Shown: positions 7,951-17,171, counted from the stretch's first letter. The stretch: 64,000 nucleotides of DNA from Spirosoma luteum DSM 19990 (GCF_000374065.1 NZ_KB893246.1:434001-498000), one strand, 5' to 3'. The notes: generated by a model from the letters alone, not told the origin. Numbers and translations: made by a program.

Positions 7951-9597
7951 ATGAATCACCTCGCTACCGCCGATTACCTCGTATTTTTCGTTTACTTCAT
8001 CATTGTTGTTGGTTACGGTTACTGGATCTACCAGCGAAAACGCTCATCCCAAATGAGCACGACCGACTTTTTTCTAGCTGAAGGGTCGCTAACCTGGTGG
8101 GCAATTGGTGCGTCCCTTATTGCGTCTAATATTTCGGCAGAGCATTTTATTGGCATGGCCGGTTCGGGGTTTGCCATGGGGTTGGCCATATCTTCTTACG
8201 AATGGTTCGCTGCGGCTACGCTCATTATTGTAGCGGTATTTTTTATTCCCATTTACCTTCGCAACCATATTTATACCATGCCCCAGTTTCTGGCGCAACG
8301 GTATAGTGATACGGTTAGTACGATTTTAGCCATATTCTGGCTGGTAGTTTATGTGCTGGTTAACCTCAGCTCCATTTTATACTTGGGCGCTATTGCCATT
8401 GAGTCACTGGTTGGCATTTCGTTTACTGCCTGCACAATTGGACTGGCGATATTTGCTATTTTTATTACGCTCGGTGGCATGAAAGTTATTGGCTATACCG
8501 ATGTAATTCAGGTAGTTGTGCTAATATTTGGTGGACTGGTTGTTACCTATCTGGCATTGCAACTGGTAGCACAGGATACCAGCGGTTCAGCCACAGCCAG
8601 CGTTTGGGATGGGTTACTCTCGCTCAGACAGAAGGCTGACAGCCATTTTCATATGTTTTTCCCGAAAGGTAATCCAAACTATGAGGTGCTTCCGGGAATG
8701 GCACTGGTAACAGGCGGCATGTGGTTAAATAACCTATACTATTGGGGGTGCAACCAATACATTGTGCAACGGGCGCTGGGAGCCGATCTGAAAACGGCTC
8801 GTACCGGCATCCTGTTTGCGGCCTTTCTGAAATTACTGATTCCCCTCATTGTGGTTATTCCAGGCATTGCCGCTTACGTATTGTACCAGAGCGGACCTTT
8901 CCGCGAAGCTATGACTGACGCTTCGGGCGTGGTTAAGCCCGATCAGGCCTATCCGGTATTGATGAATCTGTTGCCAGTAGGGATGAAAGGACTTGCCTTT
9001 GCAGCCCTGACAGCGGCAATTGTTGCTTCCCTGGCTAGTAAATGCAATTCAATTTCAACCATTTTCACCCTTGACCTCTACAAGAAGTACGTGGACAAAA
9101 ATGCGTCGGACCGAAAGTTGGTTAAGGTGGGTCGTTGGGCTGTTGTGGTTTCTTTCCTGATAGCTATTGCCATAGCTCCTATGTTACGGTCACTCGACCA
9201 GGTGTATCAATACATTCAGGAGTACACTAACTTTGTTACGCCTGGCATCTTTGCCATATTTCTGCTTGGGTTCTTCTGGAAACGGGCCACCAATCGGGCC
9301 GCCCTAACCGTGGCTATTTTAACGCTTCCCCTGTCCACATTGCTCAAATTCTGGCCAGAAGTAACGGACCTGTTTGGCGTTCAGTCCGATTCCATTCCTT
9401 TTCTGCATCGTACTACCTGGGTATTTTGCATCGACATCCTACTAATGGTGGTTATCTCACTGACTGATCCGGCCGGTTATGCTAATAACAAAGAAATCAT
9501 TGTTGATAAGCAGATGTTCCGGGTAACCCCTTCGTTTGTGATTGGCTCGGTTAGTATTTTCGGTATTTTGGCCGTGTTATACACGGTATTCTGGTAG
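7951..9597 (+). CDS. SSS-family sodium/sugar (possibly inositol) symporter
   Basis: A 548-residue integral membrane protein with about 14 hydrophobic helices, of the sodium:solute symporter family. SGLT-subgroup signatures are visible: SNISAEHFIGMAGSGFAMG near residue 60 and YYWGCNQYIVQRALGA near 270. Its substrate is not proven. The next gene is a myo-inositol oxygenase, which makes an inositol transporter of the SMIT type a sensible guess, but a sugar such as glucose is also possible. It lies behind the accC terminator. Confidence 0.88.
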   Translation: MNHLATADYLVFFVYFIIVVGYGYWIYQRKRSSQMSTTDFFLAEGSLTWWAIGASLIASNISAEHFIGMAGSGFAMGLAISSYEWFAAATLIIVAVFFIPIYLRNHIYTMPQFLAQRYSDTVSTILAIFWLVVYVLVNLSSILYLGAIAIESLVGISFTACTIGLAIFAIFITLGGMKVIGYTDVIQVVVLIFGGLVVTYLALQLVAQDTSGSATASVWDGLLSLRQKADSHFHMFFPKGNPNYEVLPGMALVTGGMWLNNLYYWGCNQYIVQRALGADLKTARTGILFAAFLKLLIPLIVVIPGIAAYVLYQSGPFREAMTDASGVVKPDQAYPVLMNLLPVGMKGLAFAALTAAIVASLASKCNSISTIFTLDLYKKYVDKNASDRKLVKVGRWAVVVSFLIAIAIAPMLRSLDQVYQYIQEYTNFVTPGIFAIFLLGFFWKRATNRAALTVAILTLPLSTLLKFWPEVTDLFGVQSDSIPFLHRTTWVFCIDILLMVVISLTDPAGYANNKEIIVDKQMFRVTPSFVIGSVSIFGILAVLYTVFW

Positions 9598-9687
9598 TTC
9601 AAAGCGTAATTTTTCTCCGCCAGAATACGTTACTCTACTGATTAACAGGAAAAAAGTCTAGATTTGTCTTCTAATTTTTTAGCCGTC

Positions 9688-10542
9688 ATGATTAGCGAAA
9701 CAGCCCCCCTTACCAGTCTGGATCAATGGGAAGACGACATACTGAGTCGTTATCCTGAACCCGAGCATAAGTCGAAAGAAGATTACCGGAATTATGATAC
9801 CCCGGAACGCGATACGGTCCGGGAATTTTACCGGCTCAACCATACCTACCAGACGTATGATTTTGTGCGCGAAAAAGAACGGGAGTTTCTGGCCTTCAGT
9901 AAAAAGGAACTACCTGTATGGGGGGCAATGGAATTTCTGAACACCCTTGTTGATGATTCAGACCCGGATACAGACCTAGACCAGCTTCAACATCTTCTCC
10001 AGACCGCCGAAGCCATCCGTGCCGACGGGCACCCTGATTGGTTTGTACTGACCGGATTTCTTCACGATATGGGCAAAGTATTGTGTCTTTTTGGTGAACC
10101 GCAGTGGGCCGTTGTGGGCGATACCTTCCCGGTTGGCTGCCAGCATTCGGACAAAATTGTTTACTCCGAGTTTTTCGCCAATAACCCCGACAGTCAGGAT
10201 GAGCGGTACAATACCAAATATGGTGTATATACCCCTAACTGCGGCTTACGCAACGTACATATGTCGTGGGGCCACGACGAATATTTGTATCAGATCATGA
10301 AGGATTACATGCCCGAACCGGCTCTTTACATGATGCGTTATCACTCGTTTTATTCGCAACACCGCGAGGAGGCTTACAATCACCTGATGGATGAGCACGA
10401 CCACGAGATGTTTAAATGGGTAAACAAGTTTAATCCCTATGACTTGTACTCAAAAAGCCCAAAACCACCCGTAGTAAGTGAGTTAAGGCCTTATTATGAG
10501 GAGTTGATTGCTAAATATTTACCGGCTACGCTGAAACTGTAA
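9688..10542 (+). CDS. Myo-inositol oxygenase
   Basis: A 284-residue protein closely resembling animal and plant MIOX, which cleaves myo-inositol to D-glucuronate with O2 at a di-iron site. All six iron ligands known from the mammalian enzyme are recognisable: His102, His126 and Asp127 (FLHDMGK), His196 (SWGHDEY), His219 (RYHSFY) and Asp252 (NPYDLY). The length matches the 285-residue human enzyme if translation starts at the ATG at 9688. An upstream in-frame TTG at 9664 would add eight residues and is less likely. It lies 90 bases after an SSS symporter and is followed by a strong terminator. No downstream uronate-pathway gene is present here. Confidence 0.93.
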   Translation: MISETAPLTSLDQWEDDILSRYPEPEHKSKEDYRNYDTPERDTVREFYRLNHTYQTYDFVREKEREFLAFSKKELPVWGAMEFLNTLVDDSDPDTDLDQLQHLLQTAEAIRADGHPDWFVLTGFLHDMGKVLCLFGEPQWAVVGDTFPVGCQHSDKIVYSEFFANNPDSQDERYNTKYGVYTPNCGLRNVHMSWGHDEYLYQIMKDYMPEPALYMMRYHSFYSQHREEAYNHLMDEHDHEMFKWVNKFNPYDLYSKSPKPPVVSELRPYYEELIAKYLPATLKL

Positions 10543-10568
10543 CAAGTCGACGCGCCATCAATCATACG

Positions 10569-10614
10569 AATTCCGGCAGGGAGCGAATTAATTCGCTCCC
10601 TGCCGGAATTTTTT
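10569..10614 (+). terminator. Terminator: 42-base perfect palindrome
   Basis: Bases 10569-10589 are the exact reverse complement of 10590-10610, with no spacer, followed by four more Ts. As RNA this is a long GC-rich hairpin with a minimal loop, ending MIOX transcription 13 bases before the next gene. Confidence 0.85.
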
Positions 10615-10626
10615 GGCTATGCCATT

Positions 10627-12015
10627 ATGCTCCTTTTCTTCATTTCACTTTATCTGCTCTCCAACGTCGCTGTTGGCGTCTGGGCAGCCCGGCGCGTAAC
10701 GACTTCGCAGGATTTTGTGCTGGCGGGTCGGCGGTTGCCCTTATTGCTGGCGGCTTCTGTAACCTTCGCTACCTGGTTTGGGTCAGAAACCATCCTGGGT
10801 GCTCCGGCTATGTTCGTGGATGGGGGGTTTCTGGCGGTTATCGAAGAGCCTTTTGGGTCCGCTTTATGCCTGTTCCTGGTCGGCGCTTTTTTCGCCCGTC
10901 CCCTGTACCGACTCAATATCATTACCTTCTGTGATTATTTCCGTATCCGGTACGGACGCTCGGCGGAGTTACTCTCCGCACTGATGGTTATACCTTCTTA
11001 TTTTAGCTGGATTGCGGCCCAACTAGTAGCCATCGGTATTATACTAAGTGTGGTAACAGACATTCCCCGAGCCTATTGCATTATTGGCAGCGCAGGCGTT
11101 GTTATGGTTTACACTTTACTAGGGGGTATGTGGTCCATTTCCATCACTGATTTCTTTCATAACCTAATTATCATTCTAGCGCTGGCCGTCTTGGGCGTAC
11201 TTTTATGGAATGAATTAGGTGGTTGGGAAGCAATTGACAGGCAGACCCCACCGGGTTTTTTTCGTTTTCTGCCGAAATCGACGGGAAAAGCCTGGCTGGC
11301 TTATGGTGCCGCCTGGATTACGATTGGATTGGGATCTATTCCGCAGCAGGATGTTTTTCAGCGCGTAATGGCTGCTAAAACTGAAAACACAGCTGTTCGG
11401 GCTTCATTCCTGGCATCGGCCCTATACGTCACGATTGCGATGTTGCCTCTATTCATTGCTCTCAGTGCAAAACTACTTCACCCGGATTTACCAAAAGATA
11501 ATCAGCTCATTATTCCGAATATGGTAATGCGACATGGTAACCTTCCTTTACAGGTGTTATTTTTTGGTGCGGTAACATCGGCTATTCTGAGCGTATCGAG
11601 TGGGGCAATTCTAGCCCCGGCAACTGTCTTTGGGGAGAACGTGATGAAATTTTTTCGGCCAGGTATTACCGATAAAACATTGCTAAAATCAATTCGCTGG
11701 GCAGTAGTTATCATCACCCTCATTTGTGTTTTGATGAGCACCACCCGAGACACGAATATCTTTGATCTGGTTGGTGAATCATCGGCCTTTAGTCTGGTTT
11801 CTTTATTTATTCCCTTAACAGCTGGCATTTACTGGAAACGAGCTAACCTGACAGGATGCCTTTTTTCTATGGTCGTTGGGTTCACCGTATGGCTATTTTG
11901 CTTATGGCGACAAACCGAAATTTCGCCGATGCTTTGGGGATTGCTGGCAAGTGTGATTGGAATGGTAGTAGGGAGTCTGATTATCAGGCGTCCAGCAACC
12001 GCCGGTGATAATTGA
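10627..12015 (+). CDS. Sodium:solute symporter family transporter
   Basis: A 462-residue membrane protein with about 12-13 hydrophobic segments. The N-terminal pattern (TTSQDFVLAGRRLPLLLA, then FATWFGSETILGAPAMF) and GSIPQQDVFQRVMAAKTENTA near 240-260 place it in the SSS family, in a branch different from the gene at 7951. Substrate is unknown. It may be unrelated to inositol because a strong terminator separates it from MIOX. Its last 32 bases overlap the convergent DinB gene. Confidence 0.87.
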   Translation: MLLFFISLYLLSNVAVGVWAARRVTTSQDFVLAGRRLPLLLAASVTFATWFGSETILGAPAMFVDGGFLAVIEEPFGSALCLFLVGAFFARPLYRLNIITFCDYFRIRYGRSAELLSALMVIPSYFSWIAAQLVAIGIILSVVTDIPRAYCIIGSAGVVMVYTLLGGMWSISITDFFHNLIIILALAVLGVLLWNELGGWEAIDRQTPPGFFRFLPKSTGKAWLAYGAAWITIGLGSIPQQDVFQRVMAAKTENTAVRASFLASALYVTIAMLPLFIALSAKLLHPDLPKDNQLIIPNMVMRHGNLPLQVLFFGAVTSAILSVSSGAILAPATVFGENVMKFFRPGITDKTLLKSIRWAVVIITLICVLMSTTRDTNIFDLVGESSAFSLVSLFIPLTAGIYWKRANLTGCLFSMVVGFTVWLFCLWRQTEISPMLWGLLASVIGMVVGSLIIRRPATAGDN

Positions 12016-12430
12016 TCTGGCCCAGATGATACATTAGGTGCGAGGACAAATGCATTAGAAAGTATTCCGTCGTCATTGGTTTACCAAATACCTGTTGTGG
12101 GTATTCAGCCTCCAGTTGTTTGCTAGTCAGATTTTCTAACGCACGCTCAACAACGGTAATTGTTTCGTCTATTTTAGCTGACAATTCACTGCGAGGAACA
12201 TTTTTTAGCGAGAACTCCAGGTCACGATGGCGTACGTAGCCCGTTTTCCCAAGTTCAGCTCCGACAAACGCATTCAGGTTACCTACCAGATGCAGACATA
12301 GATTTCCGGCTGAATTGCTGATGCCTCTTTCGGTATACCAAATCACTTTTTCATCCTGATACAATTCCACCTCCCGCTTAAGTTGTTCGAGGTCACGACG
12401 GAAGAGGGATTTTAGTGTTTGGGTAAGCAT
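11984..12430 (-). CDS. DinB-family protein
   Basis: A 148-residue protein starting MLTQTLKSLFRRDLEQLKRE. It is a four-helix bundle of the DinB/YfiT superfamily, metal-dependent enzymes often linked to thiol transfer or stress. Candidate metal histidines lie in the spaced helices (CLHLVGNLN, MHLSSHLMYHLGQINYHR). An open frame continues 97 codons further upstream but that part overlaps the Nudix gene and does not look like protein, so I start at 12430. Its 3' end overlaps the convergent symporter. Probably co-transcribed with the Nudix gene 46 bases upstream. Confidence 0.75.
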   Translation of the reverse strand: MLTQTLKSLFRRDLEQLKREVELYQDEKVIWYTERGISNSAGNLCLHLVGNLNAFVGAELGKTGYVRHRDLEFSLKNVPRSELSAKIDETITVVERALENLTSKQLEAEYPQQVFGKPMTTEYFLMHLSSHLMYHLGQINYHRRLLDA

Positions 12431-12476
12431 AGGTAGTGAATATTTTCGGAGCAGCCTGGTATCTTTTGCGTTTCTA

Positions 12477-12944
12477 CTACTCAAAATACTGCTGCTCAAT
12501 CCGACCAATGTAACCCAGATAACTGGCACTATCGAACCAGGGCTGGAGTTTAGCGCCGATGTTTGGGTAAAGATTAAGGTTGCCCAACTCGTTAATCGGT
12601 TTCCAGACGATATCGAGGGCGGTAGTTTCATCGGAGTTGAGAACTGGAGTACCGGTAAATGTCCGGACGGCGAAAACGACATGTAGCACGTCATCATTAC
12701 GCTGAGTGAGCAGCATTTCACCTGCCAGAATCATTTCGCCCACTTCAATTGAAATTCCCAACTCTTCCCGGACTTCACGGATGATGGTTTCGGGTAAAAT
12801 TTCTCCCCGTTCAGGGCTACCACCGGGCAAAGCAAACACATCCTGCCCTCCGTATGAGTAACGCATGAACAAAACTTCTATCTGATTATTATTTTTTTGC
12901 CAGATAAGGGCGGACGGACGAACTTTCATACCGGAAACATACAA
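12477..12944 (-). CDS. Nudix hydrolase
   Basis: A 155-residue protein with a perfect Nudix box (G-x5-E-x7-REVREELGI, inside GSPERGEILPETIIREVREE). Such enzymes hydrolyse nucleoside diphosphates linked to another moiety using Mg2+. The N-terminal part (VRPSALIWQKNNNQIEVLFMR) fits the Nudix fold. The specific substrate cannot be told. Translation may begin at Met1 or at Met6. It lies upstream of the DinB gene on the same strand. Confidence 0.88.
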   Translation of the reverse strand: MYVSGMKVRPSALIWQKNNNQIEVLFMRYSYGGQDVFALPGGSPERGEILPETIIREVREELGISIEVGEMILAGEMLLTQRNDDVLHVVFAVRTFTGTPVLNSDETTALDIVWKPINELGNLNLYPNIGAKLQPWFDSASYLGYIGRIEQQYFE

Positions 12945-13016
12945 CAGCGCAATTGCTTTCCCAACCTATTGCCTGAAAAACTCGTGTGCTAGCAAAATTA
13001 TTAATCCTAGCTGGCC

Positions 13017-13260
13017 TTAATTCAGGGCCTGTGTGGTATCGGCCAGTAACCAGGTATTCCATTTGGTTTCATCGATGTGTTCTTTTGATAAGACACCCGT
13101 TACCACATCATCTACGTATCACGCGTTCTGTTTGCTATTTTCCTGCCTTCGTAAAAAGAAATTCCTTCAATGTACCTTTTGCCGCTACAAAATTCTCGCC
13201 CCTACTTTCTCCCGTTTTAACTAGGCCCAAGAACATAGCATCCCGCGAGCAGTTTGTCAT
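13017..13260 (-). pseudogene. Possible decayed reading frame downstream of lhgO
   Basis: The 323-base gap between lhgO and the Nudix gene holds two minus-strand open stretches in different frames. The first (13260-13135, 41 codons) starts with an ATG 7 bases after the lhgO stop and contains KGTLKEFLFTKAGK before a TAG. The second (13118-13017, 33 codons, no start) reads like a protein C-terminus, with LSKEHIDETKWNTWLLAD, and ends TAA. Both have protein-like composition, and at least two lesions would be needed to join them. I do not recognise the family. Alternatives are one short real gene plus noise, or chance. Confidence 0.3.
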
Positions 13261-13267
13261 ACTCCCC

Positions 13268-14464
13268 TTAAAAGCGGGTCAATGCTTTTTCTGACACCGT
13301 TTTGCCAATGGATAGCGATGATGTAGCGGCTGGAGATGGCGCGTTGAGTACATTGATGGCTTTGTCGGTCTCTACAATAGCGAAATCATCGAGCAGACCA
13401 CCCGTCCGGTCACAGGCCTGCGCACGAACTCCGGCGCCCCCAGGCTCCAAATCAGCTTCCTGAATTTCTGGAATTAATGCCTGTAACGCTTTGGTAAAGG
13501 CTGATTTGGAAAAAGACCGGTACATTTCGCCAAGACCCGTTTCCCAGTATTTAGCCGCCACTTTCTGAAAGCCGGGCCAGGCAAGTGTTTGCGCCAGTTC
13601 TTTCAGATTGATATCTGATTTTCTATAGCCTTCCCGCTGGAAAGCGAGTACTGCGTTGGGGCCAGCCTCTACACCGCCGTGAACCATACGGGTAAAGTGA
13701 ACACCCAGAAAAGGGAAATTAGGATCTGGAACGGGGTAAACCAGATTTTTAACCAGGTATTCTTTCTGGGGCTTAAGCTTGAAATATTCGCCCCGAAAGG
13801 GTACGATACGAACATCAATGGCTTCCCGCTGCGTCAGTTGGGCAATTCTGTCGGAGTATAAACCGGCGCAGTTAATAACCAGCCTTGTTTCGTACCGATT
13901 TTTGTCGGTCACGACAATACTAAGGCTCGTGCCGGTAGTTACCTGCTCAACTCGTTCGCCAAGGTGGATAGCGCCCCCAAGTTCCTTAAATTTCTCAGCG
14001 TACTTGTCAGCCACCTGCTTGTAATCGATTATTCCCGTTTGTGGCACAAACATCCCGGCAACCCCGTTGACATGCGGCTCAATGTCACGCATTTCGGCCA
14101 CCGACAATTTTTTCAGACCGCCAAGACCATTTTGTAATCCGCGCTGGTAGAGGGTTTCCAACTGGGGTGTCTCTTCCTGTTTTGTCGCTACCACAATTTT
14201 GCCGCACAAGTCATACGGAATAGCTTCGGCGTTACAGAAATCGAGTAGCATCCGATACCCCCGAATGCAGTTTGTGGCTTTCAGGCTGCCGGGTTTATAA
14301 TAGAGCCCGGAGTGAATAACGCCACTATTATGGCCGGTTTGGTGCTGCGCTACGGCCAACTCTTTTTCCAGCAGAACGACCTTAAGAGCCGGCCGCTGCT
14401 GTTTCAATTGCAGGGCGGTGGCGAGTCCAACAATGCCACCACCAATAATTACTACATCTGTCAT
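13268..14464 (-). CDS. lhgO: L-2-hydroxyglutarate oxidase/dehydrogenase
   Basis: A 398-residue FAD enzyme of the LhgO/L2HGDH type, which oxidises L-2-hydroxyglutarate to 2-oxoglutarate. The dinucleotide-binding motif VVIIGGGIVGLATAL is at the very start. HQTGHNSGVIHSGLYYKPGS near 47-66 is the family signature, and the C-terminal GGAGVRAQACDR is also typical. I choose Met at 14464 because it directly precedes the Rossmann motif; a further upstream Met would add 15 residues overlapping the next gene. It is 25 bases downstream of the TrpD2-like gene and likely shares its transcript. Confidence 0.9.
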   Translation of the reverse strand: MTDVVIIGGGIVGLATALQLKQQRPALKVVLLEKELAVAQHQTGHNSGVIHSGLYYKPGSLKATNCIRGYRMLLDFCNAEAIPYDLCGKIVVATKQEETPQLETLYQRGLQNGLGGLKKLSVAEMRDIEPHVNGVAGMFVPQTGIIDYKQVADKYAEKFKELGGAIHLGERVEQVTTGTSLSIVVTDKNRYETRLVINCAGLYSDRIAQLTQREAIDVRIVPFRGEYFKLKPQKEYLVKNLVYPVPDPNFPFLGVHFTRMVHGGVEAGPNAVLAFQREGYRKSDINLKELAQTLAWPGFQKVAAKYWETGLGEMYRSFSKSAFTKALQALIPEIQEADLEPGGAGVRAQACDRTGGLLDDFAIVETDKAINVLNAPSPAATSSLSIGKTVSEKALTRF

Positions 14465-14489
14465 TTGCGGCCAAAGATACGCATTCTGT

Positions 14490-15749
14490 TCACTGCAACT
14501 GGCCTTCAATCCAGGTTAGGCCCCGGCCATAAAGCGCGTGAGCAAACTGTACCCGATTATCGAATTCGGCGTTCTCTGTATGCCCATCGGTCATGAATCT
14601 CCGCACCAGTCGGGCGTTATCAGCGGCCTGAGGCTGTTCTATTTCCGATTCCGTTTCTGTTCGGAAGGCCGAAAACGCCGGAGCGTCGCCCTCAAAATGC
14701 TGAAAAAACAAATGACCTTTAGGCGTACGGACAGCACACAAAATCCCACTCGACCGACTCGTTGATGGTGCCAGGCTCCCTTCCAGCCCCCGCTTTAGTA
14801 CGATGACTCCATCGAAACCAGCCAGCATGGCCAGTTCTGCCATTTTCATCTGATACGTGATGTGAAATACGGATGTCACCAGTATTCGGGCATGGCAGGG
14901 ATTGAGGACTTTCTCCAGTGTGGCCAGAAATGGCCGCTTAATAATGACTGTACGCCGATCTACCCACCTGTTGAGTGCGGGCGACAATGCTTTCTGGTCC
15001 AGTACCCAGCCGAATGAATGTAAGGGCGTATCGAGTTCGTGGTTGCTTTGCAGAAACTGGCAGCCCAGGTTCATATAAAGGTCAAGGGCATTAAGCGTAA
15101 ACTTAGGTCCTCCGGACCGGCCAACCATGGATATTGCCCCGTAGCCCCATTTCTGGAAAAATTGCCCCAATAGCGGAGTAATTAGGTAACTATGCTCAAC
15201 ACCATCAAACGGTTCGGCCAATTGAACCAACGGCCGGTCGGCACAGCTTATTGGGCCGAAACCGGGCGAGTACGTTCGTTCAACGGCCCGCATAAGTCCC
15301 TGATACTCTTCGTTGGTTTCGTGCCGGACCCGCATGATACTGGCAGCCAGCCCCCGAAACGTCTCGCATACGCCGTTGCCGAACAGGTAATCGCCCAGTT
15401 GCTCCGCTTCACTTACCTGCAGATTTGCCCCACGAACAAGTTTGGTGGCTATCGGATGCAGCCCTTCGGGTAAATCGGGGCAAATTTTGTTGATGAAATA
15501 GGTAGGATGGTCAAAAGCGCCTTTACCAATTACAGCTTCCAGCGTTTTCTCTTCGGGCGTCATTCCTTTGGCCAGCAACGCGCCCAGAAAGGCACCACGT
15601 TGCAGCGGATGGGAGGATGGGTCAGTCAGGGCAACCCGGCAGTCGGTTAACAGTTCGGGGGTAAGGGGTTTGCTACCGTACTTACCAATGCCAATATGTT
15701 TGATACCACGCCCGAGCGGGGTGCTGGTGGCTGGTGTATCCGAAACCAT
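14490..15749 (-). CDS. TrpD2/YbiB-like glycosyltransferase-family-3 protein
   Basis: A 419-residue protein with the overall fold pattern of anthranilate phosphoribosyltransferase: helical N-terminal part, then VTSVFHITYQMKMAELAML and VIVLKRGLEGSLAPS in the second half. The PRPP loop GTGGDG of true TrpD is absent; the aligned region reads EPFDGVEHSYLIT, and KHGN is replaced by MVGRSGGPKFT. This matches the TrpD2/YbiB group, some of which bind nucleic acids rather than anthranilate. The true trpD is at 25505. Exact function is unknown. It lies directly upstream of lhgO. Confidence 0.72.
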   Translation of the reverse strand: MVSDTPATSTPLGRGIKHIGIGKYGSKPLTPELLTDCRVALTDPSSHPLQRGAFLGALLAKGMTPEEKTLEAVIGKGAFDHPTYFINKICPDLPEGLHPIATKLVRGANLQVSEAEQLGDYLFGNGVCETFRGLAASIMRVRHETNEEYQGLMRAVERTYSPGFGPISCADRPLVQLAEPFDGVEHSYLITPLLGQFFQKWGYGAISMVGRSGGPKFTLNALDLYMNLGCQFLQSNHELDTPLHSFGWVLDQKALSPALNRWVDRRTVIIKRPFLATLEKVLNPCHARILVTSVFHITYQMKMAELAMLAGFDGVIVLKRGLEGSLAPSTSRSSGILCAVRTPKGHLFFQHFEGDAPAFSAFRTETESEIEQPQAADNARLVRRFMTDGHTENAEFDNRVQFAHALYGRGLTWIEGQLQ

Positions 15750-15881
15750 AAGAACAATGCGTTTAACTGAGCAATAGGGAGTAAGTAAATGTAAACAAAA
15801 AAGACCTATTCAATGCTGAACGTACCCGATACTTTTGGCGTGCAGCCCCCTTTAACCACTTGATCGTAAAAGCACTATATT

Positions 15882-17150
15882 TCAAAATTGGGTGTGTATC
15901 TCTTTCAATAACTCACCCGTCAGTCGGCGCATTTCACTTACCGGCTGGGTGAAATTATTGTGCATAATACTGAAATATAGCAACTTACCCCGCTTGGTTA
16001 TTACATAACCACTCAAATTATAAACGCCCGTCATTGAACCAGACTTGGCAAATACATAGGGCTTACCATCTACACCAATACTTCGCAATGTACCCGACTG
16101 CCCGGCGGCCGGGAGTAAGGCAAACAGTCGCTGTTGGGGTACTTTTGCCGCTATTTTCCCGAGTAAATCAATCAATGCATTGGGTGTAAAAGCGTTATAA
16201 CGCGATAACCCAGATCCATCTACCCATCTGGCAGAACCTGCCGATACGTGTAGAACAGAATCGGTCATTCGATGTATCTCTGCCACCGGGTCGAGTTTTC
16301 TTTTATTCCGTTCAGCGGAGATCATGAACAGCGTCTGTTCGGCAAATTGGTTATCACTCACGTGAAGCATTCGCTTGTAGAGCGAGTCGGCAGGTACCCC
16401 ACGTACGACCAATGTCGTTGCGGGTACGGGAATCGCAACAACATTCACCTCCCGGTGCAATGTATCGGCCAGTAGTTTGGCAACCAGGTCAGGCGACCAT
16501 TGAAATGGCACATCCTGTCGAACAGACGGACTGGAATTACCGGGTCGGGTAAATTTATTGGAGGACTCACTCCTGCGTATCCCGCCGGTCATAACCCCGG
16601 CAGCTATGTAAACGCTATCGGCCAACGACCGGGGGCTTATCGTCCCATTCCGAAAGCGAACAACGTTACCGTATATGGGCAACGGAGCCAATTCGGCCGA
16701 GTAATCATCATTATAATCGTCCCAGGCCCAGCCCGGTCCAAAACGAGGTCCCGTGTAGTTGGCAGCAGAAAAAAACAGCCGTTCCGGACGATTTCTCAGA
16801 AAAGCAAGCACGGTGGTATCAGGCAGATCGGGGTGGAGTAGAAGAGGATTTCCTGTGCCCCAGAAAATTAGCGAATCCGGCCGAACTGTGTATCGTAACA
16901 CCGGGAGCGAATCCGGCAAGTACAATAGTCCCGCATAAAAACTAAACAACTTTGTGTTTGAAGCCGGTACGAAGGGCTTGTTGGCATTGTATTGTATTAA
17001 TGCCCGATTCCGAACCGGGTCATACAGGGCGACACCCGTAAAATGATCCGTATAGACTGGTTTTGTCTTCAGTTCACGACTGATATGCCGGGCTGGAGAG
17101 CAGGCAAAAACCAGCAAAAGAAGCAGGAGAAAGCTGTAAACGGTTTTCAT
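15882..17150 (-). CDS. PBP4-type D-alanyl-D-alanine carboxypeptidase/endopeptidase (S13)
   Basis: A 422-residue lipoprotein (lipobox Cys17 in LLVFAC). The penicillin-binding motifs of family S13 are present: SxxK as PASNTKLF (Ser64, Lys67), an SxN-like SDN in HVSDNQFAEQ, and a KSG triad in FAKSGSMTGVYN. It would trim or cleave peptidoglycan cross-links in the periplasm. Length is a little shorter than E. coli DacB. It follows the T9SS metalloprotease gene with only 21 bases between them, so the two are likely co-transcribed. Confidence 0.87.
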   Translation of the reverse strand: MKTVYSFLLLLLLVFACSPARHISRELKTKPVYTDHFTGVALYDPVRNRALIQYNANKPFVPASNTKLFSFYAGLLYLPDSLPVLRYTVRPDSLIFWGTGNPLLLHPDLPDTTVLAFLRNRPERLFFSAANYTGPRFGPGWAWDDYNDDYSAELAPLPIYGNVVRFRNGTISPRSLADSVYIAAGVMTGGIRRSESSNKFTRPGNSSPSVRQDVPFQWSPDLVAKLLADTLHREVNVVAIPVPATTLVVRGVPADSLYKRMLHVSDNQFAEQTLFMISAERNKRKLDPVAEIHRMTDSVLHVSAGSARWVDGSGLSRYNAFTPNALIDLLGKIAAKVPQQRLFALLPAAGQSGTLRSIGVDGKPYVFAKSGSMTGVYNLSGYVITKRGKLLYFSIMHNNFTQPVSEMRRLTGELLKEIHTQF

Positions 17151-17171
17151 ACATGAACCACCAGAGCAGGA

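Noticed and set aside
11984-12721. 245-codon version of the DinB gene
   Set aside because: The first 97 codons overlap the Nudix gene out of frame and have shadow-like composition. The DinB domain begins at the Met at 12430.
12986-13294. Plus-strand 102-codon frame in the lhgO-Nudix gap
   Set aside because: The translation is Pro/His/Cys-rich without any domain, and the minus strand of the same stretch looks more protein-like.
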